Positions 1 to 11,150 of a stretch of 64,000 nucleotides of DNA are shown one piece after another. This DNA is from Corydoras sp. C115 (lineage: Eukaryota; Chordata; Actinopteri; Siluriformes; Callichthyidae): NCBI GenBank assembly GCA_019802505.1, contig JAFMOC010000159.1:1-64000 (forward strand). Reading direction: 5' to 3'. Below the pieces are notes generated by a model, which ran no database searches, was not told the origin of the DNA, and was given only the letters and a program-made list of their open reading frames with translations. A program made the position numbers and the translations under genes. Each line of letters opens with the position of its first letter. Position 1 is the first letter of the stretch.

Positions 1-322
1 CACACACACTATAGGGGCAATTTCATCTTAAACCCATGTTTTCAGACTCTGGGAAGAAACCAGAGAACCTAGAGAACCAGCTTAATCCTCTACTATGGTG
101 GCACGAGGGGGGAGGGGGTTCCACATGCCCATCCAGGGGAGAACATTTTGGGTGCTGGTTAGATACACACAGGACAGGGCACCAATCTATCACTGGTCAC
201 AGACTCACTCACACACACACACACACACACTCTAAAGGGGCAATTTAAAGCAGCCAATTTATCTGAAACCCAGGTATTTGGACTCTGGAAAGAAACTGGA
301 GAACTTAGAGAACCCAGAGAAC
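1..322 (-). mobile_element. SINE fragments, antisense (two joined pieces)
   Basis: Antisense pieces of the tRNA-derived SINE family described at 55955-56308. One piece covers 1-88; at about 89 a second piece restarts with the TAATCCTCTACTA end of the element. Both lack the tRNA-like head. The second holds a (CA)n run at about 210-231. Confidence 0.75.
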
Positions 323-503
323 TAACTTAATCCTCTACTAGGGTGACACTGGGGGGTGAACATGCCCATACAGGGCAAAACATTTCGGGCGCTGGGCAGA
401 TACACCCAGGACAGGACGCCAATCTATCACTGGACACACTCACTCACACAGACACACTCTATATAGGGGCAATTTGGAGAACTTCAATTGACCCAAATTG
501 CCC
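323..503 (-). mobile_element. SINE fragment, antisense
   Basis: Third antisense piece, from the 3' tail side to the middle of the element. It ends at a CAATTG motif, where a sense-orientation piece begins, forming a head-to-head junction. Confidence 0.75.
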
Positions 504-655
504 CATAAAGAGTGTGTACGTGTGAGTAAGTGTGTCCAGTGATAGATTGGCACCCTGTCCTGGGTGTATCTGCCCAGCGCCCGAAACGTCTCCCCCCCCC
601 CCCCCCCCCGCGACCCTAATAGAGGATAAAGCGGAAGATAATGGATGAATATATA
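486..655 (+). mobile_element. SINE 3' half, sense, with a C-run
   Basis: Sense 3' half: starts at AATTGCCCCAT, contains CCCAGCGCCCGAAACG, and ends at GGATAAAGCGGAAGATAATG. The C tract at about 592-609 is an expanded version of the short C run found in most copies. Confidence 0.75.
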
Positions 656-685
656 GGGGCAATTTAAAGCAGCTAATTTAACAGT

Positions 686-872
686 CTAAAAACATGGATC
701 AAGTCAATTGAGCTCTCCAAATTGCCCCATAAAGAGTGTGTCCAGTGATAGAGTGGCACCCTGTCCTGGGTGTATCTGCCCAGCGCCCGAAACGTTCTCC
801 CCTGGATGGGCATGGGGAACCCCCCCCTCCCGCGACCCTAGTAGAGGATAAAGCGGAAGATAATGGATGGAT
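686..872 (+). mobile_element. SINE 3' half, sense
   Basis: Sense 3' half from AAAAACATGGATCAAG to GATAATGGATGG. It is flanked on both sides (about 649-685 and from 873) by antisense scraps that share ATATA-GGGCAATTTAAAGC, so the two sense halves sit in a repeated arrangement. Confidence 0.7.
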
Positions 873-1003
873 ATATAAGGGCAATTTAAAGCAGCCAATT
901 TACCTTAAACCCATGTTTTTGGACTCTGGGATGAAACCAGAGGAACCCCACAGATTCAAACCTGAATCTTTAGTGCTGAGAGGTGAACGAGCTGACCCCT
1001 AAA
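873..1003 (-). mobile_element. SINE fragment, antisense
   Basis: Antisense central and tRNA-side fragment. It ends at the decayed complement of the tRNA-like head (GCTGAGAGGTGAACG). Confidence 0.65.
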
Positions 1004-1877
1004 CCAACGTACAACCTTTTATATACACAGATTGTTCTCATTCCATTCCATTTTAGGGTCGAATCATGGATGGCCCATTTTCATATAGTTCCACTAATTA
1101 TTGTTTAAGTGCTCAAGATCGACCCCTCCGTAAACACCGAATTATTGAAATCCAAAAAAGAATAATGCTTAATTTGTGCTACGCTTAAAGGCATAAAAGA
1201 CACCATTGTGTGGGTGCAGGACTATCCCGGCCCCCGTGGTTGGTTTACTGGGTCAATCCAGTATTTTTGCACTTTAGAAAATATTGACTGTGAGCTCAGG
1301 GTTATATCATTGATTTTAATTTGATGGAGGGAGTGGGAGTTCGGCGCATTGGACCGCCACTGTACTGCTGTGATTAATTATAAAGCAAATGTTTTTTAGC
1401 ACAGCTGGCTGACTCGCACTACGGGGCCGAGCAGCCACGGCAGAGAATAATACATGAAGGAGCGCGAGGGCCGGACGCGCCGGACGGGCTTGGCTTTGGC
1501 GGGTCACATTTAGCTCTGAGGGAAAATGGATGAAAAACATTAGCTCTTTGTGCACTGCTGAGTTTTGACAGCTCCTGCTCTGGGGCTCCTGAATTTACAA
1601 CCCATTACTTGAGCCTGGTGTGGGAGCTAGTTGGTGCATTATGTTCCGTGTCATCTCCTATTTGTCTGGATGGAGATGATGTCCATTGAGAAAGCTTGTT
1701 CTGCTTCGGTCCACGACTTCATGCTCAGCTGCTGATACAAGTATAGATTTGTAACATCATTGTTTATTTTCTTGTGCATCCAGTTCAGTTGATGCAAATC
1801 AAAGCATTACATTACATACATGCCCAGATGGGACAGACTACAGGATTATTAGCTTTGTAGTCAGTGGCCTGCTTTAA
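1004..1877. other. Non-repetitive noncoding stretch
   Basis: About 870 bases with no recognisable repeat, no open frame above chance and mixed base composition, unlike the SINE and TA-rich DNA around it. I see no exon signature. It could be ordinary intergenic DNA or contain conserved noncoding elements; a teleost alignment would decide. Confidence 0.4.
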
Positions 1878-2478
<601 letters not shown>

Positions 2479-2479
2479 T

Positions 2480-2900
2480 TATAGCCTAGCAGAATTTGTC
2501 ATTACCCTCTGTTAATGTACTTATAAGTTCATTGTCATGAACATAAAGTGTTATTACTATATGACATAGTGCTTTATAACACATATTGTTGTAATGCATG
2601 ATAAATTAAACCTTTTCATTTTTTTGGATTTCTGGACATCCTGGTATCACTTTCTTTGAATCTGTATTCATAATGCGTTATAAGTGCATTGGTAAAGCTT
2701 TATAAAGTATTCATTAAGATTAATAACATTTGTCATAAGCCTTTGTTAATGTACATGGATGTTCATTATCATAGTCAATTTGACATTTTTATACATATTT
2801 TAGTAAGGCTTTATAACACATGTGACATAATGCATTATAATATAACGTTATAAAGCTTTATGACACTGGGCTTTACAATAAGGTGATGAATATAGAGAAA
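2480..2900. repeat. Dispersed copy related to the palindrome-rich satellite
   Basis: Words such as CATAAGCCTTTGTTAATG, CATAATGCGTTATAAGTGC and TTTATAACACAT are shared with the arrays at 6261-12645. It looks like one or two diverged monomers outside the main arrays. Confidence 0.55.
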
Positions 2901-2922
2901 GATATCTATATTCTATATACTG

Positions 2923-2924
<2 letters not shown>

Positions 2925-3003
<79 letters not shown>

Positions 3004-3028
3004 TAGATGAATATATATATACTATATA

Positions 3029-3082
<54 letters not shown>
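2925..3082. repeat. (TA)n microsatellites
   Basis: Two TA tracts separated by a short TACTAGATGAATA linker; the linker word recurs at about 3082-3100, so the tract with its linker is itself repeated. Confidence 0.9.
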
Positions 3083-3083
<1 letters not shown>

Positions 3084-3171
3084 TATATACTAGATGAATA
3101 TTAAATGTTATAAAATGTGGCAATGTACAATAATAGAGGCTTATAACGAGTGTTAATTATATACATACATA

Positions 3172-3312
<141 letters not shown>

Positions 3313-3342
3313 ATATTTGCATGTGTGTGTATATATGTGTAA

Positions 3343-3373
<31 letters not shown>

Positions 3374-3375
3374 TA

Positions 3376-4030
3376 TATTTATATACTTAAAGAAATAGTT
3401 GATGAGAGCAACTCATTGTTATGACATATTGTTATGAATATTTAGGAAACAGTCATATGCATTAGGGCATTAAAAGACATAAACATTAGTGAATTCTGGT
3501 TACTTATCTCTTCGAAGGTTAATGTACTGTGGGCCCATTGACCACTGACAAAAGCATTGGCTTGACATTCCATTAAATAATCAATGTGGCATAAAGACCA
3601 CATTTTTTGGACTAAATGCTCAACAGAGATCAAAAGGACACGGGGCTCTTAGCTTGCTGCGATACGGATTAATCAGTAAATTAAGGTCCAGGCCCGGGAC
3701 TAAGTTGGGATATTTCTAAACGCACACCTCTTTTGAAGTTAATATATTCGGACCTCCTTATGAATAGAACATAACGCGAAACAAGCAGAAATTCTTAATT
3801 TCCTTCCTATCAGTTTAAAGGCTTGTAATATTGAAAAATTCTTATAATAACATTAGAATTTAAAATCACAGGTCGTTATTTTTGTTCCTTCATGTGGCTT
3901 ACATATTAGAAATGTATAAGATTATAAACTGCTTAACGACACTTTTTAAGTAAGTAAAGTAAAAGTGTTTCTTTAAAACGCTTCAAATTCTATAACAAGG
4001 TGTCTTTTGTTAGGTGAAATAGGTTCACCC
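3376..4030. other. Noncoding stretch, nothing recognised
   Basis: About 650 AT-rich bases with no repeat family or exon that I recognise. Confidence 0.4.
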
Positions 4031-4033
4031 ATT

Positions 4034-4371
4034 GGGTGGCATACTGGTTTAGTGGTTTAGCATGTTCTCCTCAGCACTAGGGATTCCCGGTTCGAATCCC
4101 CATCTGGGTGGAGTTTCCATGTTCTCCCCGTGTCCACGTGGGTTTCCTCTGGGTTCTCCGCTTTCCTCCCACAGTCCAAAAACATGGGTTTAATGTAAAT
4201 TGAATGATCTAGATTGCCCCATATAGAGTGTGTTTGTGTGTGTGTTTGTGTGTGAGTGATTGTGTGCCCAGCAATAGATTGGCGTCCTTTCCTGGGTGTA
4301 ACTCCACCCAGATTGGGATTCGAGCCGGGAGCTCTGAGAGGAGAACATGCTAAACACTAAGCCATGCATCC
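4034..4371 (+). mobile_element. Chimeric SINE (sense, then antisense end)
   Basis: Sense copy with tRNA-like head and box B (GGTTCGAATCC) to about 4300, then a switch to an antisense tRNA-side end (GATTCGAGCC to CTAAGCC). An inversion or template switch inside the element is the simplest reading. Confidence 0.7.
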
Positions 4372-4709
4372 CATCCATCCATTATCTTCCACTTTATCCT
4401 CTATTAGAGTCGTGGGGTTCCCCATGCCCAACCAGGGGAGAACATTTCGGGTGCTGGGCAGATACACCCAAGACAGGACTCCAATCTATCGCTGGACACA
4501 CACTCACTCACACAGACACACTCTATATGGGGCAATTTGGAGAACTCAATTGACTTGATCCATGTTTTTGGACTGTGGGAGGAAACCAGAGAACCTGAAG
4601 GAAACCCATGTGGACACGGGGAGAACATGGAAACTCCTCCCAGATTGGGATTCGAACCGGGAATCCCTAGTGCTGAGAGGAGAACATGCTAACCACTAAG
4701 CCACCCAAC
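4372..4709 (-). mobile_element. SINE, near full length, antisense
   Basis: Runs from a CCATCCATTATCTTCC tail to ACTAAGCCACC. The complement of box B is intact (GATTCGAACC at about 4650). The last few bases of the tRNA head are altered. Confidence 0.85.
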
Positions 4710-4751
4710 ATGTAAGTCACTCTAGATAAATGACCTGTATCAATAATGCAA

Positions 4752-5083
4752 ACGCACGTTCGCCTCTCAGCTCTAGGGATTCCAGGTTCGAATCCCCATC
4801 TGGGTGGAGTTTCCATGTTCTCCCCGTGTCTGCGTGGGTTTCCTCCGGGTTCTCCAGTTTCCTCCCACAGTCCAAAAACATGGATCAAGTCAATTGAATT
4901 CTCTAAATTGCCCCATATAGAGTGTGTCTGTGTGAGTGAGTGTGTCCCCAGTGATGGATTGGCACCCTGTCTTGGGTCTATCTGCCCAGCGCTCGAGACG
5001 TTCTCCCCTGGATGGGCATGAGGAACCCCACCGCGACCCTAATAGAGGATAAAGCGGGAGATAATGGATGAATGAATGAATGA
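4752..5083 (+). mobile_element. SINE, 5'-truncated, (GAAT)n tail
   Basis: Sense copy beginning inside the tRNA-like head just after box A. It ends GCGGGAGATAATGGATGAATG, mixing the two tail types. Confidence 0.85.
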
Positions 5084-5551
5084 AATGCAACCACCTGGCT
5101 TTGCATTAATTCACTAGATTTGATGTTTTAGAAAATAAAAAGCTGTATATATCTAAAAGATTAAAGAATTAAAAAATACCACTGAATACACACTTGCTGT
5201 ATGTGTGCAGTGTTGAAGTTCAGGGGTTTGTTGACACAACAACATTTAGGCCACAATTAGATTACCCCGCTGTGCAACACCCCCCCCCCCCCCACCCTCC
5301 CTCACCCCAAATCTTAATCCATAATTATATCTTTAGTTAAAGCGAATAAAATTTCCAACAATTAGGGAACAAAACACACACAGCCCCTTTAATTAAGACC
5401 TCCAACTGCTTCAGGAGTTATTATTTAATGTAAATCAAATGTCTGGGGTTGTTTTTTTTATTATTCAGGCGATTTGTGAGCATTAATCCATCACAAAACC
5501 AACAATAAAGCAGATAACCGAATAAAATCTATTATTTAAAATAGATTGTCC
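5084..5551. other. Noncoding stretch with a C-run
   Basis: AT-rich, no recognised repeat except a C tract at about 5280-5294. Confidence 0.4.
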
Positions 5552-5563
5552 TTATTAATGAGG

Positions 5564-6248
5564 GGCGGCACGGTGGATTAGTGGTTGGCATGTTCTCCTC
5601 TCAGCGCTAGGGATTCCCGGTTCGAATCCCCATCTGGGTGGAGTTTCCATGTTCTCCCCGTGTCTCCGGGTTCTCCGGTTTCAGTTCAGAAACATGGATC
5701 AAGTCAATTGTCATTCATTCATTATCTCCCGCTTTATCCTCTATTAGGGTCGCTGTGGGGTTCCCCATGCCCATCCAGGGGAGAACGTTTCGGGCACTGG
5801 GCAGATAGACCGAGAACAGGGCGCCAATCCATCGCTGGGCACACACTTACTCACACAGACACACTCTATATGGGGCAATTTTGAGAATTCAATTGACTTG
5901 ATCCATGTTTTTGGACTGTGGGAGGAAACCGGAGAACCCGGAGGAAACCCACGCAGACACGGGGAGAACATGGAAACTCCACCCAGATGGAGATTCGAAC
6001 CGGGAATCCCTAGTGCTGAGAGGCGAATGTGCTAACCACTAAGCCACCGTGCCGCCCTCAAGTCAATTGAATTCTCCAAATTGCCCCATATAGAGTGTGT
6101 CTGTGTGAGTGAGTGTGTGCCCAGCGACGGATTGGCGTCCTGTCCTGGGTGTATCTCCCCAGCGCCCGAAACGTTCTCCCCTGGATGGGCATGGGGAACC
6201 CCCCGCGACCCTAATAGAGGATAAAGCGGGAGATAATGAATGAATGAA
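5564..6248 (+). mobile_element. SINE, sense, split by a younger SINE
   Basis: Host copy: 5564-5710 and 6058-6248, with TSD TTATTAATGAGG at 5552-5563 and 6249-6260. Its centre is interrupted by the antisense SINE at 5711-6057. The CGTG-GGTTTCC part of the centre is shortened. Confidence 0.9.
5711..6057 (-). mobile_element. SINE, full length, nested inside another SINE
   Basis: Antisense copy from TCATTCATTCATTATCTCCC to the GTGCCGCC end, flanked by the host-SINE word TCAAGTCAATTG on both sides (5699-5710 and 6058-6069). That 12-bp TSD shows target-primed retroposition into the older SINE. Confidence 0.92.
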
Positions 6249-6260
6249 TTATTAATGAGG

Positions 6261-6477
6261 TGGATTTAACATTAATTAGTAATGTCAATGGCCAAAGGAT
6301 GGCAAACGTCAACTGTGTTTATCGTTGCCTTGTTGCACTTTCTCTGAATCCGGTGTTCATAATGCATTATAAGTGCATTCATAAGCTTTATAACATTTAT
6401 TATAAGCCTTTGTTAATTAACATACATGTTTAAAATCACAATTATAAAGTGTTATAGCAATATGACATAAGTCATGA
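6261..6477. repeat. Satellite-related sequence
   Basis: Carries CATAATGCATTATAAGTGC and CATTTATTATAAGCCTTTG, words typical of the arrays downstream. It marks the left edge of the satellite region. Confidence 0.6.
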
Positions 6478-6712
6478 GGCATGGTGGCTTAGTGGTTAGC
6501 ATGTTCTCCTCTCAGCACTAGGGATTCCAGGTTCCAATCCCCATCTGGGTGGAGTTTCCATGTTCTCCCCGTGTCCCCGGGTTTCCTCCGGGTTCTCCAG
6601 TTTCCTCCCACAGTCCAAAAACATGGATCAAGGTCAATTGAATTCTGCAAATTGCCCCATATAGAGTGTTTGTGTGTGAGTGAGTGTGTGTCCAGTGATA
6701 GATTGGTGCCCT
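6478..6712 (+). mobile_element. SINE, 3'-truncated, sense
   Basis: Intact tRNA-like head with box A TGGCTTAGTGG. It stops after GATAGATTGGTGCCCT and is joined to satellite sequence. Confidence 0.85.
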
Positions 6713-6877
6713 AAAGCCTTAAGGCATGTTCTTCTTTCACTTTCTGAGTGTGGTTATGAATGTGTATGTACATAAACAAAGGCTTATGTCAAGTATTATA
6801 AAGCATTATGAATACTTTCTTAAGCATTATAAATGTGTTTATAATGCATTATAAATACTAGATTCATAATCCTACAG

Positions 6878-7231
6878 AGGGCGACACGGTGGCTTAGTGG
6901 TTAGCACCTTCGCCTCTCAGCACTAGGGATTCCCGGTTCGAATCCCAATCTGGGTGGAGTTTCCATGTTCTCCCCGTGTCCACGTGGGTTTCCTCCAGGT
7001 TCTCCGGTTTCCTCTCACAGTCCAAAAACATGGATCAAGGTCAAGTGAATTCTCCAAATTGCCCCATATAGAGTGTGTTTGTGTGAGTGAGTGTGTGCAC
7101 AGTGATAGATTGGTGTCCTGTCCTGGGTGTATCTGCCCAGCGCCCGAAACGTTCTCCCCTGGATGGGCATGGGGAACCCCCCCTGAGACCCTAATAGAGG
7201 ATAAAGTAGAAGATAATGGATGGATGGATAA
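6878..7231 (+). mobile_element. SINE, full length, sense
   Basis: Complete copy starting GGCGACACGGTGG with boxes A and B intact and a GGATGGATGGAT tail. Its 3' half is duplicated with neighbouring satellite at 8976-9163. Confidence 0.88.
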
Positions 7232-8975
7232 TTCTACAGTGTAGCTCGTTTTCTTCATAACTGGAGATTCATGTTCTATGTAGATTCATAGAACGCGTTA
7301 CCTGCTAATAATGCATTATGTCATGTTATGTTATGAAGCCTTATGGCACGTTCTTCCAAAACTTTGTGTTTAAGTGTGGTTATGAATCTGTATGTAAATT
7401 AACAAAGGCTTATGTCAAGTATTATAAATGCATTATGAATATTTTCTTAAGCATTATAAATGTGTTTATAATGCATTATGAATACTAGATTCATAATTCT
7501 ACAGTGTAGCTCGTTTTCTTCATAACTGGAGATCCTATGTAGATTCATAGAACACGTTACCCGTTAATAATGCATTATGTCATGTTGTGTTATGAAGCCT
7601 TATGGCATGTTCATAACCACACAAGTGTGGTTATAAATCTGTATGTAAATTAACAAATGCTTATGTCAAGTATTATAAACGCATTATAAATATTTTCTTA
7701 AGCATTATAAATGTGTGTACAATGCATTATGAATACTAGATTCATAATTCTACAGTGTAGCTTGTTTTCTTCATAACTGGAGATTCTATGTAGATTCATA
7801 GAACACGTCACCCGTTAATAATGCATTATGTCATGTTGTGTTATGAAGCCTTACGGCATGTTCATAACCACACAAGTGTAGTTATGAATCTGTATGTAAA
7901 CTAACAAAGGCTTATGTCAAGTATTATAAATGCATTATGAATACTTTGTTAAGCATTATAAATGTGTTTATAATGCATTATGAATACTAGATTCATAATT
8001 CTACAGTGTAGCTCGTTTTCTTCATAACTGGAGATTCTATATAGATTCATAGAACACGTTACCCGTTAATAATGCATTATGTCATGTTGTGTTATGAAGC
8101 CTTATGGCATGTTCATAACCACACAAGTGTGGTTCTGAATCTGTATGTAAATTAACAAAGGCTTATGTCAAGTATTATAAACACATTATGAATATTTTCT
8201 TAAGCATTATAAATGTGTGTATAATGCATTATGAATACTAGATTCATAATTCTACAGTGTAGCTTGTTTTCTTCATAACTGGAGATTCTATGTAGATTCA
8301 TAGAACACGTCACCCGTTAATAATGCATTATGTCATGTTGTGTTATGAAGCCTTACGGCATGTTCATAACCACACAAGTGTAGTTATGAATCTGTATGTA
8401 AACTAACAAAGGCTTATGTCAAGTATTATAAATGCATCATGAATACTTTCTTAAGCATTATAAATGTGTTTATAATGCATTATGAATACTAGATTCATAA
8501 TTCTACAGTGTAGTTCGTTTTCTTCATAACTGGAGATTCTATGTAGATTCATAGAACACGTTACCCGTTAATAATGCATTATGTCATGTTGTGTTATGAA
8601 GCCTTATGGCATGTTCATAACCACACAAGTGTGGTTCTGAATCTGTATGTAAATTAACAAAGGCTTATGTCAAGTATTATAAACGCATTATGAATATTTT
8701 CTTAAGCATTATAAATGTGTTTATAATGCATTATGAATACTAGATTCATAATTCTACAGTGTAGCTCGTTTTCTTCATAACTGGAGATTCTATATAGATT
8801 CATAGAACACATTTCCTGTTAATAATGCATAATGTCATGTTGTGTTATGAAGCCTTATGGCATGTTCATTACCACACAATTGTGGTTCTGAATCTGTATG
8901 TAAATTAACAAAGGCTTATGTCAAGTATTATAAACGCATTATGAATATTTTCTTAAGCGTCATAAATGTCAAGTG

Positions 8976-9163
8976 GTCAAGTGAATTCTCCAAATTGCCC
9001 CATATAGAGTGTGTTTGTGTAAGTGAGTGTGTGCACAGTGATAGATTGGTGTCCTGTCCTGGGTCTATCTGCCCAGCGCCCGAGACGTTCTCCCCTGGAT
9101 GGGCATGGGGAACCCCCCCGCGACCCTAATAGAGGATAAAGAGGAAGATAATGGATGGATGGA
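8976..9163 (+). mobile_element. SINE 3' half embedded in the satellite
   Basis: Starts mid-element at GTCAAGTGAATTCTCC and ends GGATGGATGGAT. Both it and the satellite that follows closely match 7040-7690, including the rare word GTGTGTGCACAGTG, so this is a duplicated block and not an independent insertion. Confidence 0.85.
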
Positions 9164-9929
9164 TAATTCTACAGTGTAGCTCGTTTTCTTCCTAACTGGA
9201 GATTCATGTTCTATGTAGATTCATAGAACGCGTTACCCGTTAATAATGCATTATGTCATGTTATGTTATGAAGCCTTATGGCATGTTCTTCCAAAACTTT
9301 ATGTGTGTTTAAGTGTGGTTATAAATCTGTATGTAAATTAACAAAGGCTTATGTCAAGTATTATAAATGCATTATGAATATTTTCTTAAGCATTATAAAT
9401 GTGTTTATAATGCATTATGAATACTAGATTCATAATTCTACAGTGTAGCTTGTTTTCTTTATAACTGGAGATTCATGTTCTATGTAGATTCATAGAACGC
9501 GTTACCCGTTAATAATGCATTGTGTCATGTTGTGTTATGAAGCCTTATGGCACGTTCTTCCAAAACTTCATGTATGTTTAAGTGTGGTTATAAATCTGTA
9601 TGTAAATGAACAAAGGCTTATGTCAAGTATTATTCATATCATAAATTATTCATAAATGCATTATGAATACTTTCTTAAGCATTATAAATGTGTTTATAAT
9701 GCATTATGAATACTAGATTCATAATTCTACAGTGTAGCTCGTTTTCTTCATAACTGGAGATCCTATGTAGATTCATAGAACACGTTACCCGTTAATAATG
9801 CATTATGTCATGTTGTGTTATGAAGCCTTACGGCATGTTCATAACCACACAAGTGTGGTTATAAATCTGTATGTAAATTAACAAATGCTTATGTCAAGTA
9901 TTACAAACGCATTATGAATACTGGGTTCA

Positions 9930-10262
9930 TAGAAAGTGTTACCTCTTGTTTTTTATTTATTATTATTTTTTGTCCCCTGTCAGTATTGTAATTGCGAGCT
10001 GTATGTCTGTAGGTATTTCTGTAGCTTTATGGCATGTATAATTGATACTGTCGGACATTATGTTGTCACACAGCGGCAGTCTCTGCCTCCTTTTCACAGG
10101 CGTGTGCGTCTCATCCTCAGTCTGCTCCTCCTGCTATTATTATTATTGTATTTATTGTGTTGTCATTATTTATTCTGTTAATCGTCTGTTGGTCTTTCTT
10201 TGTGTTCACTGCACTGGTTTCTGGTTCGTCTATTTTGTCTTCATGATTCCCGTGGTTACTCA
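9930..10262. other. Unique insert in the satellite array
   Basis: About 330 bases rich in T and CT, without satellite words, bounded by a GTTCATAGAAAGTGTTACC edge and a return to CAGTATTATAAACG. It has no open frame I would trust. It could be a transposon fragment or host sequence. Confidence 0.4.
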
Positions 10263-10674
10263 GTATTATAAACGTATTATGAATATTTTCTTAAGCATTA
10301 TAAATGTGTTTATAATGCATTATGAATACTAGATTCATAATTCTACAGTGTAGCTCTTTGTAACTCAGTGTAGTTATCTTCATAACTGGAGATTCTATGT
10401 AGATTCATAGAACAGGTTACCCGTTAATAATGCATTATGTCATGTTGTGTTATGAAGCCTTATGGCATGTTCATAACCACACAAGTGTAGTTATGAATCT
10501 GTATGTAAATTAACAAAGGCTTTCCTTCATCTCTAATTCATATCTGTCCATTTGTCTGTTTGTCTTTAGATCATTTAATCTACCAAATCTGAAATTAAAA
10601 AAAGAATATTAAATATTTACATTGTATGCAATAATTTCACATCATGAAGTATTTGGTTAATAATGTATTAGAAG

Positions 10675-11150
10675 AGGCGGCATGGTGGTTTAGTGGTTAG
10701 CATGTTCTCCTCTCAGCACTAGGGATTCCCGGTTCCAATCCCCATCTGGGTGGAGTTTCCATGTTCTCCCCGTGTCCGCGTGAGTTTCCTCCGGGTTCTC
10801 CGGTTTCCTCCCACAGTCCAAAAACATGGATCAAGTCAATTGAATTCTCCAAATTGCCCCATATAGAGTGTGTCTGTGTGAGTGAGTGTGTGCCCAGCGA
10901 TGGATTGGCGTCCTGTCCTGGGTGTGTTTGCCCAGCGCCCGAGACGTTCTCCCCTGGATGGACATGGGATTCGAACCGGGAATCCCTAGCACTGAAAGGA
11001 GAACATGCTAACCACTAAGCCATGTTCTTCGTTTTCCTCCCACAGTCCAAAAACATGGATCAAGGTCAATTGAGTTCTTCAAATTGCCCCATATAGAGTG
11101 TGTTTGTGTGAGTGAGTGTGTGTCCAGTGATAGATTGGAACCCTGTCCTA
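10675..11150 (+). mobile_element. SINE mosaic (sense, antisense scrap, sense)
   Basis: Sense copy 10675-10966 with intact box A; an antisense tRNA-side scrap 10967-11023 (GATTCGAACC to CTAAGCC); then a sense centre 11030-11150 ending GGAACCCTGTCC. At both ends it joins satellite sequence. Confidence 0.8.

Larger units (their letters stand above)
7232..10590 (+). repeat. Tandem satellite array, 251-bp monomer
   Basis: The landmark CTGGAGAT falls at 7261, 7526, 7777, 8028, 8279, 8530, 8781, 9196, 9465, 9754 and 10386. Five successive steps from 7526 to 8781 are exactly 251 bases. The larger steps hold a SINE fragment (8976-9163), small length changes, or the insert at 9930-10262. The monomer is AT-rich and built from palindromes, for example ATAACCACAC-AA-GTGTGGTTAT at 9841-9862 and GCATTATAAA-TGTG-TTTATAATGC. 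Alternate monomers share variants, giving a two-monomer higher-order unit. No coding function is apparent. Confidence 0.93.

Noticed and set aside
10761..11018. Recurring peptide FSPCPRGFPPGSPVSSHSPK in some thirty frames across the window
   Set aside because: It is the SINE centre read in one frame. Copies differ by random frameshifts and stops, with no sign of protein-level selection.
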